A DNA stretch of 64,000 bases from Garcia nutans. Taxonomy: Eukaryota > Streptophyta > Magnoliopsida > Malpighiales > Euphorbiaceae. Below, piece after piece: positions 13,071-25,052 of this stretch (its first letter is position 1; each line of letters starts with the position of its first letter). The notes under the pieces are model-generated. The model had not been told where the DNA came from. It saw only the letters and a program-made list of their open reading frames with translations, and ran no database searches. A program made the translations under genes and the position numbers. The stretch is taken from NCBI GenBank assembly GCA_947685225.1, contig CANTUV010000004.1, positions 18,135,001-18,199,000 of the forward strand, in the 5' to 3' direction.

Positions 13071-14195
13071 ATGGCATCTCAGGAGCTTGTTTCTGGTGAG
13101 GGGAGCACCGAGAGTGTTGCTCCTAGTGAGGGAGATGTTAGGTCTGTTAAGGTTGCTGGGGAGGCATCAGTGTCAGCTAGATTAGCAGGACTGGGGATTC
13201 CACCAATTTGGGTGCAGCAGATGGTGGAGCTGCTTCGTCAGGCCCCAGTGCAGTAGCAGCAGTCGCAGCCGCCACAGACTAGAAAGTACGACAAGTTGCA
13301 AAAGTATGGAGCTACAGATTTTGTTGACAAAATTGATCTAGTTGATGCAGAGTAGTGTCTAGACAGAGTACAGAGGGATTTTTATCTAGCTAGAGGCCAC
13401 TGCAGAGGAGAAGTTTGATTATGCCTTGTCTCTTCTGTAGGGGGATGCCTATGACTGGTTAAAGACTGTACCCCATGGGATTGATGAACTACCGGTGTTG
13501 ATTTATGTTGATTTCCTACTTAAATTTGAGAAGAAGTACACCCCTAGAGAGTATAAAGATTCCAAGAAGAATGAGTTTATGAGTCTGAAGTAAGAAGGGA
13601 AGACAGTTACAGAATATAAGAAGGAATTTATCTAATTGAGTAAGTATGCAGGGGATTTATTGTCAGATGAGATAGACAGATATAGGAGATTTGAGAAGGT
13701 TCTAAGGCCATCTATCATGTTTCTTGTGGCAGCCTCTCATTATGAGAGTTTTTTCATGATAGTTTCAGCTGCCAGAAATATAGAGAAGGCACAAAGACTT
13801 GCAATAGCTGCCAGAGCATAAGGGAGCAGAGGTACGAGACTCCTGGCTAAGGCAGGGTCTTCATCTGGAAAGAGAGGCAAAGGGAGTTTTTCTTAAAGGT
13901 TTAGTAGGAGTCAGGGGTAGTTTGATAGATCATTTTAGCAATAGAGGTAGAGACCTGTAGCCTCAATAGCTAGTGCCCCGACCCCAGTTCCACAGAGATC
14001 TCCTCCACCTATTTGTGCTCAGTGTGGACGTACATATGGGGTTGTCTGTTGGGGGACCCATACACCAGCTTGTTTTAGGTGTGGCTCTAAAGATCATTTT
14101 CTCAGAGATTGTCCAGTGCCACCCATAGATAGACATACTAAGATAGCAGTTTCTAGACCCAGTGATAGAGGGTGTTATGGTGGCAGTAGAGGTGG
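13071..14195 (+). pseudogene. Broken gag of element 2
   Basis: It starts at ATG 13071 (MASQELVSGEGSTES) and runs through IPPIWVQQMVELLRQAPVQ to a stop at about 13254. The gag core resumes downstream with several in-frame stops (around 13354, 13436, 13591 and 13634); 13636-13821 reads SKYAGDLLSDEIDRYRRFE. A CCHC knuckle (CFRCGSKDHFLRDC) lies at about 14071-14112. The frame continues to a basic, glycine-rich tail and then meets foreign sequence. Confidence 0.85.
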
Positions 14196-14199
14196 GCGG

Positions 14200-14870
14200 A
14201 AGGATGCCGCCGAAAAGAATGGAATGCTGCTTTGCTCTGCTAGATGCGTCGGATCTCATATAACAAGCTAGCTTTTTACCCTCAAATTCAAACATATGGG
14301 CACAGATAAAGTCAAGGCTATTTTGGAAATGCCACCACCAAAGAAAAGTCCTCTACATCGGCAGATGGGAATAATGCTTCAACGGATGAAAGCACTTACT
14401 TGATTCATTAACCCAATAAGTGCTCTACGAACCAAGCTAGATAGTCTCCTATCACTAGGCACACCAACCAACCTAGACTTTGATTCTTATTATTCCTACT
14501 GGATATCAAAAATCATAAGGATTATTTTTAGCCATGAGTTCCCATAGAAGTTCGAATATGTTCCGTTTGGATATTGATCAGTCTTGGTTTGACATTTTTT
14601 ACACGTTACTGGTTTTCGAAAGATTTAATATCTCCATTAGCTAAACCCTTTCTTACCCTGCCTTTGGAATCGTATTTTATTTGTACAAGATATAACACAG
14701 AGAGTCACTGAGACTAGTGACCCAAAATAGAGTAGATATCTTGCTACTAATTACTTGAGGTAGGACTCTTTGACTAGCATCATCTCCTTAAGTTAAGGTC
14801 TCGATCGTAGACTTCTTTTAAAGAAAGAGACTCTTCTTTTTTTGTTGCAGACCTAGATTTAGTTAGAGAG
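14200..14870. other. Foreign insert between gag and protease of element 2
   Basis: About 650 bp here has no counterpart in element 1 between the knuckle and the protease. On the plus strand 14295-14345 reads GTDKVKAILEMPPPK, like the RNase H-proximal part of another Ty3/gypsy clade. The rest (about 14350-14850) is less AT-rich than its surroundings and unrecognised. I see no terminal repeats or target duplication. Confidence 0.5.
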
Positions 14871-14879
14871 GGGGATCCA

Positions 14880-16035
14880 TGATAGGGACTAGTGGACTAG
14901 ATCAGGCAGGATCATCATAGAGAGTATATGTGATGCAAAGATAGGCAGATGCTTTGGATGTTATGGCTAGTACATTTCTTTTATTTGACATTCCTATGAA
15001 TGCATTGACTGATCTTGGATTGACACATTCATACATCAGTGCATCCATTCTGCTTGTGGGTGATATGCATTTTTTGAGTCATTAGGTTTTGATGTGCTTA
15101 TGACCAACACTCTAGGGCATAGTGTGGTAGTTAGCAGGGTATATCGAGATAGTTCATTTGTTATTGAGGATGAGAAATTTCTCGGTGACCTAATTGAGAT
15201 GCCCTTTAGGGAGTATGACTTGATTCTAGTATGGATTAATTATCTAGACACGGGGCTATAGTAGACTATCCGCAGAAATGTGTTACTCTGAAAACACATG
15301 ATGGAAGAGAAGTAGTGGTATCTAGTGAGCAGAGACACCTCGCATCCATGTTTATTTCAGCTATATCAATTAGGAAGATTATTCGGAAGGAATGTGAGGC
15401 TTATTTGGCTCATGTGGTAGATACTAGAGTAGTAGGGTCCCAGTTGGACAATATACCTACAGTAGCAGAGTTTCCAGATGTGTTTTCTAAGGAGCTACTA
15501 GGGTCATCCCCAGAGAGAGAGGTAGAGTTTGGTATCAATGTGATGCCTGGTACCGCTTCCATCTCTATTACCTCTTATTGAATGGCACCTATAGAATTAA
15601 AGGTTGGTGAAGGATTTATTTGCCCTAGTATATCACCATGAGGAGCACCGGTACTTTTTGTGAAAAAGAAGGATGGCACGATGCAGTTATGCATTGATTA
15701 TCGGTGGTTGGATAAAGTGACCATTAAGAACAAATAAGTATTGCCTCGCATTGTTAATTTGTTTGATTAGTTGAAGGGAGCAGTAGTATTTTCTAAGATT
15801 GAATTGAGATTTGGGTACCATCAGTTGAGAGTTAGAGATGTAGATGCACCCAAGACTACCTTTCGGACGAGGTATGGACATTATGATTTCTTAGTGATGC
15901 CTTTTGGATCGACGAATGCACCAACTGCATTTATGGATTTGATGAGTCAGGTGTTTAGACCGTACTTGGAACAATTTGTAGTGGTGTTTATTGATCATAT
16001 TTTGATATACTCCCACAGTAAAGAAGAATGTGAGC
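14880..16035 (+). pseudogene. Broken, truncated pol of element 2 (protease, partial RT)
   Basis: The protease remnant near 14990-15060 reads MNALTDLGLTHSYIS, so the catalytic triplet is changed. A linker (15315-15581) reads into the RT at about 15650: LFVKKKDGTM, CIDYR, then VFSKIELRFGYHQLRV, and FLVMPFGSTNAPTAF. At the catalytic site FIDH replaces FIDD (about 15988-16000), which alone would inactivate the enzyme. Stops interrupt it near 15736 and 15766. The reading ends at SKEECEQ, where the element is cut off. Confidence 0.88.
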
Positions 16036-16147
16036 AGAAATTTTCGCCCCCACTCCCGGTGGAATGGTTCCTGCTACTTCAGCACTGTTTAGGCTCAGGG
16101 CCTTAGAGAACAAGAACCTAAGTCCGGAGAAAATGGAGTTGCCACCC
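16036..16147. other. Junction fragment of unknown origin
   Basis: About 110 bp of less AT-rich sequence joins the truncated RT of element 2 to the LTR that starts at 16148. It matches neither neighbour. It may be filler DNA or a scrap of another retroelement. Confidence 0.4.
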
Positions 16148-17711
16148 GTAAAATATGTAAAATATGTATATACAGTATAAAAATGTCACAACCCGGTTTA
16201 ATAAAAATTTTCATTTTTCTAATTTAAAATTCCAAACACCGTAAAATGTAAAATTTAATAGTAAATAAAATATTCTTTATTAATTATAGGAACCCAAAGT
16301 AAATATTTCATACAAAAATTTCTGGAAAAAATTCGTCAGAATTTTATCTGTAATTTGGACATCCTAAAATTTAAATAATTCCACAGCCTACATAAAAAAT
16401 ACTCCCAATAACAATTCACACATTTTCATCCCAACTTCTCAAATCCTCCATAATTCTCAAAACATTTACATCTATATACATATATACATAAATCAAAACA
16501 CTGTACACAACTCACATTTTACAATTATTCAAAACATTCTTTATGACTTACATTATATATATACTTTAAAAACATAATATAATATACATAATATCAAAAT
16601 ATATTATAATATAAGATTTATACATGTTGGCAATGTGTCTCTCATCTCGATGTATCCACAATTAGCTCAACAAGCAGACTCGAATCTAGACCCGACCTGG
16701 TCTAGAAGAACTCTCTGGCTCAACCGAATCTCTCCTGTCACCTATGCGATTAAATGCAATCGCACTAAGCTAAAAGCTTAGTAATACAAACTCTAAAATA
16801 ATGTCAATGCAATAATGCTCTTATGCCATGTCGCAATGTGGCATCCAAGAACACATATTCTTTCATCATTTAAAAATTCATACAAACACATACACAAGCA
16901 TGGGCTCAAATAACTAATACATTATTCAAATCCAGAGTTACTGTTTTTGGTCCATAATGACACCAAGTGTCTAGCCTCAAAGGTAAATCAAGTAATGCTG
17001 AAAAGTTATCTCGAAGGCAAATCATATCACAATGATGCTAAGCGTCTAGTCTTGAAGGCAAATAATGAGAATAATCTCATAGGCATGCCGCCAAACACAG
17101 AACTCTGAAAATTGAATAATATACTAGGCATACAATTATTTCATATTTTCCATTATCAATTTCTTTCTCATTTTCCCATTTTTCAATTAGGCACATTTTC
17201 ATATTTTCTCATTTTTCTCATTCATATCAATGTCATTTCATTTAAATTCATCATATTTCATCACAATGTACCTCATTTCCCATTAAAATCACATCACCCA
17301 AATATTTTGGGTAATTCTCACATAATGCAAATAAATCACATTTTATTCAATTTAGCCATTAATAATGGCTTTTCACAATGAAAATGACGCATATACAACA
17401 ATTTACAAGTCATAGCACAATGTTCATTGAATCAAGTAGCTTAACACATTTTCCATCCAAAATGTGTTAAGCCCAATATAATGCCAACTTATCTAATTTA
17501 TCAAAAGTTTATACTTACCTAAGAATGCACTCCAAAACAAGCTTCAAAATTCCCTCCAACCTTCTCTTCCAAGTTACCCTTCAACACTAGGGTTGGGCAA
17601 ACCCTTTCTTCTCAATGCCTATACCAAATGTGATCATAAACAATTAATTAATATCACATTCTAAGGTATTTACAACATCAAACCATAATTAAACATCACT
17701 CTAAAGAAAAT
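16148..17711 (-). repeat. Old host LTR, left part (split by element 3)
   Basis: It aligns with the element 3 LTRs from their inner start (GTAAAATATG...) but keeps a segment (about 16395-16885) they lack, including the double hairpin. The first 60 or so bases are missing at the junction with 16147. The LTR is cut at 17711, where AAAAT (17707-17711) is repeated at 31624-31628 after element 3, so the remainder is 31629-32779. Summed length is about 2.7 kb. Confidence 0.88.
16685..16782 (-). promoter_or_regulatory. Conserved LTR double hairpin, host LTR
   Basis: Stem A: TCTAGACC (16685-16692) with GGTCTAGA (16699-16706), 8 bp perfect. Stem B: ACTAAGCT (16764-16771) with AGCTTAGT (16775-16782), 8 bp perfect over a 3-nt loop. 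CCTGTCACCT lies between. This is the cleanest copy in the window. Confidence 0.7.
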
Positions 17712-18614
17712 TGTAACACCCTTATACCCTATATACGTACAATACATATTTTCAGCATATGTAAAATATGCATATACGATACAAAAATGTCACAGACCGG
17801 TTTAATAAAAATTTTCACATTTCTGATTTAAAATTTCAAATACTAAATATATAAAATTAAATAGTATATAAATATTCTTTACTTGTTATAGGAATCCAAA
17901 ATAAACATTTTATATGAAAATCTCTGAAATAAATTTGCCAGCGTTTTGTCTGTAATTTGAACATCCTAAAATTTAATAAACTCAACTGCATAAAACAAAC
18001 ACAAACATGGGCCCAAAGATAACTAATATGCTATTCGAATTTCAGAGTTACTGTTTTGGTCTATAATGACACCATGTGTCTAGCCCCGTAGGCAATATAT
18101 CAATGTAATAATCCAACTAGGTCTGAGCTTACGACCCGGTCATTTCACTCAGCCTAGCTTTAAGGACTTGTTTTTGAGGCTTACGACCCGGTCATTTTAC
18201 CTCAAAAATATTTTCATAGTGACGTCAAACGTCTAGCCCGTAGGCAAATCATAAGCATGCCGCCAAACACAAAACTCTAAAATTTGAATAACATACTAGG
18301 CACATAATTTATTCATATTTCTCATTATCAATCTCTTTCTCATTGTCACATAATCAAGCTAGGCACATTGCCTTATTTTCTCATCTTTTTCTCACTTTTC
18401 TCATTTTTCTCATTTATATCGATATCAATTCATTTCATTATACTTCCATATATCTCCTTACATTATACTACATTTTTGCACTTACAACACATTACCCAAT
18501 TACTTTGGGTATTTCCACATAATTCACATATTAATCACATTTAATGTAATCTAACCAATACCAATTGCTTTTTAACAATGCACTTAATGCATACACAACA
18601 AATGGCATTATATG

Positions 18615-19506
18615 TCACATCCCAAAGTTTAGGTAGTCGAGTATTAGGCAAGAATGACAAAAATAAGTGGTCAAATAGAGGCTTGAGATAGTCAAAAACA
18701 AAATCGGTGTGCAAAGGAGGCCCGTGAAGTCGATGGGACCTAAAGGTAATTTTTCGAAAGACCGAGGACCTAAGAGTAATTTTTTGAAAAGTTGTGTCGG
18801 TTAACGGATTCCATAAATGTGTTCTCGGGATTAATCGGGTCGTAATGGTGGCGCACGATTTTTCCCAAAAACGCACGGTTTGTAAGTTACGGGCGATTTT
18901 TCGACAAGGGCATTTTAGACATTTCCACCGGAGGGGCGATTTTGTAATTAAATATAACTTTGGGGGCAAAATTTAAAAGAACAAAATGCCACTTTCAAGT
19001 GGCTAAATCCTAGCCATTAAGTCCAAATGTGTTGGACAAATCATGGTCATTGAAAATAAACAAATTAATTAAATGGAAATTAAATTATAAACAACTACTT
19101 TTGGTCTTCCAAACACAAGTAAAGGATCAAAAAAAACACCACCATCACCACTTTTCTTCTTCCTTAGGTCGTGCTCCCCCCTCCCTTCCATTTTCAAGGA
19201 GAAAATTTTCAAGTCTAAGCCATTTTTCAAGTGAAATTCAATAGGAAATAAGGTAAGATACCATCCTAAGTCTTATTCTTTCAATAGAATTAGGTATTAG
19301 GCTATGTTTAGGAAGATTTGATATTATGTTCATGTTGGGAAAGTATTAATAAGTTGATGATTATGGTGAAAAATGATAAACTACTTAAAGGAAATGATGA
19401 AAATGGTGATTATTAGTAAGAATAAGTAAAGGATTGTTAGAAAATCATAAGGTGGCATCATGTTCATATCTAGGGTTTGTTCTTACATATGTGTGTATAT
19501 GTGACG
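18615..19506 (+). repeat. LTR of the nested insert, plus orientation
   Basis: It starts TGTCACATCCC and ends near ATATGTGACG. It matches the minus-strand LTR at 22277-23175 over nearly its whole length. A run of CACCACCATCACC lies near 19138-19150. Reading frames across it on both strands are shadows. Confidence 0.75.
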
Positions 19507-20696
19507 ATTATTAGTTATATTGATGATGTGTAATTACACGTAAGAATCATGCATGAATAAGTAAGTTTCGGGGCAAAACTTAAATTAAGGGAGGTAGAAC
19601 TGTCACATCCCAAAGTTTAGGTATTCGAGTATTAGGCAAGAAGGACATAAATAAGTGGTCAAATAGAGGCTTGAGATAGTTAAAAACAAAATTGGTGTGC
19701 AAAGGAGGCCCGTGAAGTCGACGGGACCTAAAGGTAATTTTTCGAAAGGCCGAGGACCTAAGAATAATTTTTCAAAAAGTTGTGTCGGTTCTTAATAGTG
19801 ACCCTAACGGATGCCATAAATGTGTTCTCGGGATTAATCGGGTCGTAATGGTGGCGCACGATTTTTTCCGAAACCGCACGGTTTGTAAGTTACGGGTGAT
19901 TTTCCGACAATGGCATTTTGGAAAATTACTCTTAGGTCCTCGGCCTTTCGAAAAATTACCTTTAGGTCCCGTCGACTTCACGGGCCTCCTTTGCACACCG
20001 ATTTTGTTTTTGACTATCTCGAGCCTCTATTTGACCACTTATTTATGTCCTTCTTGCCTAATACTCGACTACCTAAACTTTGGGATGTGACAGTTCTACC
20101 TCCCTTAATTTAAGTTTCGCCCCGAAACTTACTTATTCATGCATGATTCTTACGTGTAATTACACATCATCAATATAACTAATAATCGTCACATATACAC
20201 ATATGTAAGAACAAACCCTAGATATGAACATGATGCTACCTTATGATTTTCTAACAATCCTTTACTTATTCTTACTAATAATCACCATTTTCATCATTTC
20301 CTTTAAGTAGTTTATTATTTTTCACCATAATCATCAACTTACTAATACTTTCCCAACATGAACATAATATCAAATCTTCCTAAACATAGCCTAATACCTA
20401 ATTCTAATGAAAGAATAAGACTTAGGATGGTATCTTACCTTATTTCCTATTGAATTTCACTTGAAAAATGGCTTAGACTTGAAAATTTTCTCCTTGAAAA
20501 TGGAAGGGAGGGGGGGAGCACGACCTAAGGAAGAAGAAAAGTGGTGATGGTGGTGTTTTTTTGATCCTTTACTTGTGTTTGGAAGACCAAAAGTAATTTT
20601 TTATAATTTAATTTCCATTTAATTAATTTGTTTATTTTCAATGGCCATGATTTGTCCAACCCATTTGGACTTAATGGCTAGGATTTGGCCACTTGC
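18998..20696. repeat. Long palindrome (arms about 780 bp, spacer about 130 bp)
   Basis: 18998-19780 recurs inverted as 19913-20696 with only scattered differences. The symmetry axis is near 19847: TGTCACATCCC starts at 19602 and its complement ends at 20092. The spacer 19781-19912 is single-copy LTR sequence, so the structure is an inverted duplication of LTR, mini-internal region and the next LTR start. Confidence 0.85.
19507..19601 (+). other. Mini-internal region with polypurine tract
   Basis: Only 95 bp separate the LTR end from the next LTR start at 19602. AAGTTT (19563-19568) pairs with AAACTT (19576-19581), followed by the polypurine tract AAGGGAGGTAGAAC (19588-19601). No primer-binding site is present, so the element is an internal deletion. 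Confidence 0.65.
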
Positions 20697-21090
20697 CTTA
20701 TAAAAATTGTCCAAAAATTTTGACGGAGTCTCCCTTAAAATTCTAGGTCCCAAATGTCGACAAAACTGATTTTTCTTATTTTTGAAAAATATTTTGTTTC
20801 ACAATTCAACTAAAGCACACTCCCAATAATCCACCCTTATAACCTCAACTACAATCCTGCAAGAAGAATTCACACTTCTATATTCACAACCCAACTCAAT
20901 TCAAAACCATATAGTTATTATACATTACTAGATTTACATGCTACATCAAGTTATCTCTTTGTATTGTTCAAATAAGTACATGCCAGTTTCTAATACCAAA
21001 ATACAAAATGAAGAGCACCACCTAAGTTTGTTGATGACCGACAGATCGCAGGACTTCTCTGCTCGCTACTGGCTCCTTACTAATAACCTA

Positions 21091-21129
21091 CGAGTTTAGA
21101 AGAAACTAAACTCGCTAAGCATTGCTTAG
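21091..21129 (-). promoter_or_regulatory. Conserved LTR double hairpin, LTR fragment
   Basis: Stem A: CGAGTTTAG (21091-21099) with CTAAACTCG (21106-21114), 9 bp perfect. Stem B: CTAAGC (21115-21120) with GCTTAG (21124-21129). The stems directly adjoin. Stem A has different bases from the other families yet pairs perfectly. Confidence 0.6.
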
Positions 21130-21400
21130 TGGGTACTTTAACTAATTATGGAAAATAAATAATAAAAGCATAATGCACTTTTAAAAGCAATGAGTCGTAT
21201 TGAAAAATAATATCACAGTAAAAACAATCCATACATGTCATATATTCAGTTATTATCATTTTATCAATTCGCTCCACAAGGTAATTTGGTAGACGAACGT
21301 ATGGTAAGGAACTAACTGAAATAACTGTATATATATTCTGTGGTTGTGGCCCTAAAAAATTGCGGACCAAGGCCTGTGGAATCTGTGGCCGAAGCCCTCT

Positions 21401-21505
21401 GACCGAAGTCCTATATAACTCGAGCGATTGCCCTATATAACTCGGACCGAAGTCCTATATAGCTCGGGTCGTCACCCTATATAACTCGGACCGAAGTCCT
21501 ATATT
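21401..21505. repeat. 44-bp tandem repeat in LTR
   Basis: GACCGAAGTCCTATAT begins at 21401, 21445 and 21489, an exact 44-bp period. CCCTATATAACTCGG occurs within each unit. Confidence 0.85.
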
Positions 21506-22276
21506 AAAGCAGCACTGCATATAGTATGATATATCATACCCTTACCCTACTCAGTACTATCCCAGATACCCAGTGGAGCCAAAATTCTCATGCCATTTCT
21601 TAATCGAATATGCATTATACAATTATCGACTTATGGTTCTTATATTATTTGAACGTGAAATATCATATTTTGTCATTTTAATAACATATTATGCTCATTT
21701 ATATGCATAAGGAATCAATTGGATTACTTTTGAAAAATGACCAAATGAATATTAGCAAAATGACCATATTAATAGTAAATTCTGGTTTTGGACTCAACTT
21801 GATCCTTATTTTGAAAAATTGTATAAAATAATCTATTTGACTAAAAACTCTAAAATTTTTACAGAATTTAGTTTTACATCTTAAAATCATTCCTTTAAAA
21901 TTTCAGATCAAACTGGACACAAAATCTTGGTCAAGTAGTTCACCCAACCAGACTGCTCCAGTTGACCTGCATCCTGGCAGCAGTTCTGAATTTTGTGAAT
22001 TCCGTAAATTAAATTCAATCAGTGTGGTTCCAAATTATTTTTCTCAAATACTATACTCACTAAAAAACAACATATCCAAAATTCACTTCAATAAAATTTT
22101 TCTATATTTAATTAAAAATCATAAAAGTCACGGCATTTCACTAATTCTAAAACAGAAAAATTTCAAGGAAATGAACAAACAATTAGTTAAAGTACCAAAC
22201 CTTGCTTTTCCTTGCTCTTCTTGTCTATTTCACTTCCTTTCCTCTCTAATCTCCTTGATTTCCTATGAATTTAACA

Positions 22277-23175
22277 TGTCACATATGTAAGAACAAACCC
22301 TAGATATGAACATGATGCTACCTTATGATTTTCTAACAATCCTTTACTTATTCTTACTAATAATCACCATTTTCATCATTTCCTTTAAGTAGTTTATCAT
22401 TTTTCACCATAATCATCAACTTACTAATACTTTCCCAACATGAACATAATATCAAATCTTCCTAAACATAGCCTAATACCTAATTCTAATGAAAGAATAA
22501 GACTTAGGATGGTATCTTACCTTATTTCCTATTGAATTTCACTTGAAAAATGGCTTAGACTTGAAAATTTTCTCCTTGAAAATGGAAGGGAGGGGGGAGC
22601 ACGACCTAAGGAAGAAGAAAATTGGTGATGGTGGTGTTTTTTTGATCCTTTACTTGTGTTTGGAAGACCAAAAGTAGTTGTTTATAATTTAATTTCCATT
22701 TAATTAATTTGTTTATTTTCAATGGCCATGATTTGTCCAACCCATTTGGACTTAATGGCTAGGATTTGGCCACTTAAAAGTGGCTTTTTGTTCTTTTAAA
22801 TTTTGCCCCCAAAGTTATATTTAATTACAAAATCGCCCCTCCGGTGGAAATGTCCAAAATGCCCTTGTCGGAAAATCACCCGTAACTTACAAACCGTGCA
22901 TTTTCGGGAAAAATCGTGCGCCGCCATTACGACCCGATTAATCCCGATAACACATTTATGGCATCTGTTAGGGTCACTATTAAGAACCAACACAACTTTT
23001 TGGAAAATTACTCTTAGGTTCTTGGCCTTTCAAAAAATTACCTTTAGGTCCCGTCTACTTCACGGGCCTCCTTTGCACACCAATTTTGTTTTTGACTATC
23101 TCGAGCCTCTATTTGACCACTTATTTATGTCCTTCTTGCCTAATACTCGACTACCTAAACTTTGGGATGTGACAT
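22277..23175 (-). repeat. LTR of the nested insert, minus orientation
   Basis: It reads TGTCACATATG at its left edge and GGGATGTGACA at its right edge, complete at 899 bp, and is the inverted counterpart of 18615-19506. It borders element 3 LTR sequence at 23176. Confidence 0.8.
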
Positions 23176-25016
23176 TACACAAACACTTTGGGTCATTTTC
23201 ACATAATACACATATTAATCACATTTACACAATTTAGCCATTAACAATGGCTTTTCACAATACATTTAACACATATATGACAATACATTTAACACATATA
23301 TGACATTACAAATGTCATAGCACATTATTCATACATAACCAATGTATCAAGTAGCTTAACACATTTTTCAACCAAAATATGTTAAGCCCAATTGTCATGC
23401 AAACATAACCAATGTATTCAAAGTTTGTACTTATCTCAAATAGCAACCAAAATAAGCTTAAAACAACCTCTAATCCTATCCTTCCAACTTGCCCTTCACT
23501 ACTTGGATGAAGCAAAACAACCTCCCTCAATGCCTAAACCAAATGTGATAGCAAATAATCATTTAGTATCACATTTAATGGCATTTCCAATATTAAACCA
23601 TAATTAAACCCCATCCAAGAAAAATTCCAAAATTTAAGACTAACCTCACTTTAACTTTGGATTCTCATACTAGGCCATTCATTTTAATATATTAAGTTTA
23701 TTTTTATTATTAGAAACATATTTTAATACATTTAAACCATTTACATTCCAAAAACACACTCTTATACACAAAACCTTAAAATGGCATAACCTTCCCCCAT
23801 TGAAGGTTTTCCATTCTAACACAATCTATTAATCATTTTAAGCTTATATTCATCACTTATATCACCAAACAACAAGATTAAACTAATATAATTATACAAT
23901 TCAACAACTTTGGAAAAATCATTTTCCAAAATCCTGAATCGCACTTCCATTCTCAAACTCCAACCAAACACAACCAAATCCATTTTTGACTTTAAAATAC
24001 TTGTTTATGCAACAAAACAACTCATTTGGAATCAATTTTCACAATTAAAAATCATGATTCCAAGAATCCAAATTTTCCATAACCCTAAATTCTCTCTTCA
24101 CCCAACTCATCCCAAACTTAATCCTTTCTTCCATTTAACTTGAAAATCATTAATAATTAATCAAAATAGCTTCATTCATACCCAATTAAACAATTAAATC
24201 ATGCTAATAGAAAAATTTCAAAATCCACATATTCATAGTTTTCCTAGAAATTCAAAAATTAGGGAAGAAAGCTTACTTACTTGTTAGAAAATCACCAAAA
24301 CTCCACTTAGTTTCTTAAAATCCCTTCAATCTTAGGTAGCTTGGAAGAAAAGAAGATCTCTCTTTCTCTCTAATGGTGGCATGGTTTTCAAGAAGAAGAA
24401 GAAGAAGGGAAAAGATGAATTTATTTGACTTTCTCTTTCTTTCCACTTAAAAATATCACCACACATATATTATTTTATTTTTAATAAATAATCAATTATT
24501 TAATTATTTTAGAATCCCAAATTACATCTTCCAACCAAAAATAATTATTTTTAATTTATTTAAATAATTTTAAGTTTATAAGATATAATTACTATTTTGC
24601 CCTTAGACTTTTGACTTTTCTTTTAAAAAGTGTTAACTTTTATATGTTATATATATTTTACATATATATCACATATATATTCCACTTTTTCATTTAAAAT
24701 CCCTTCATTTTTCATTTAAAACCATTAATTTAATTTATCCAATTTAATTATAATATATTTTATCAAATTTTTAAAAATTAGAAATTTTCAAAAAAATTTG
24801 GGATATTACACATTTGCACAAATAATGTGTATCTTATATACATATCAAATGTACCTTATATGTGTATTATATATATTATGTAATGTATATATCCAACATA
24901 TATAATTAATATACCATATGTGTATGTTATATATACACTGGGTATATATAGTGGGTATATATAACTTTTATATCTCCAAATACTTATTTAATTTCTCCAA
25001 AATTACGGATATGACA

Positions 25017-25052
25017 ATTTTCTCCCCCTTAAATAATTTCGTCCTCGAAATT
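25017..25052 (-). other. Polypurine tract and hairpin of element 3
   Basis: The minus strand reads AAGGGGGAGAAAAT next to the LTR edge. AATTTCG (25035-25041) pairs with CGAAATT (25046-25052) over a 4-nt loop. Position, stem and spacing are as in element 1 at 1078-1113. Confidence 0.8.

Larger units (their letters stand above)
10386..16035 (+). mobile_element. Truncated Ty3/gypsy chromovirus-type element 2
   Basis: A complete 5' LTR (10386-12898), a tRNA-Met primer site, gag, a protease remnant and part of RT follow in order on the plus strand. At about 16035 the RT stops abruptly in unrelated sequence; RNase H, integrase and 3' LTR are missing. Gag and RT resemble element 1, so it is a relative. 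A foreign insert (about 14200-14870) separates gag from protease. Confidence 0.9.
20697..22276 (-). repeat. LTR fragment of a further family
   Basis: It is truncated on both sides by copies of the TGTCACATCCC LTR. It carries the conserved double hairpin (21091-21129) and a 44-bp tandem repeat (21401-21505). No coding sequence was recognised. Orientation is inferred from the hairpin order. Confidence 0.6.
18615..23175. mobile_element. Rearranged nested insert with inverted LTRs
   Basis: Left end TGTCACATCCC and right end GGGATGTGACA are inverted copies of one LTR start. Flanks TTATA (18610-18614) and TTACA (23176-23180) look like a 5-bp target duplication with one change; the undisturbed LTR reads straight through at about 29810. 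Inside are an LTR in plus orientation (18615-19506), a 95-bp mini-internal region with a polypurine tract, the start of a second LTR (19602 on), an inverted duplicate of all this (19913-20696), part of a different LTR (20697-22276) and an LTR in minus orientation (22277-23175). No coding sequence is present. Confidence 0.75.
17712..25016 (-). repeat. 3' LTR of element 3 (split by an insert)
   Basis: The LTR pieces are 17712-18614 and 23176-25016; joined they are about 2.74 kb and match 28915-31623 closely by eye. It starts TGTAACACCC and ends ATATGACA. A 25-bp tandem duplication around 23256-23306 (unit built on ACATTTAACACATATATGAC) is absent from the other LTR, so it arose after insertion. 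Confidence 0.88.

Noticed and set aside
18615..23175. DNA transposon with long terminal inverted repeats
   Set aside because: The inverted ends are complete LTRs, with a polypurine tract and next LTR start inside, and the duplication is 5 bp. This fits a rearranged LTR element better.
18541..23237. Several frames of 60-144 codons with repeated similar proteins on both strands
   Set aside because: They are shadows of the same LTR present in several orientations; none has retroelement protein motifs.
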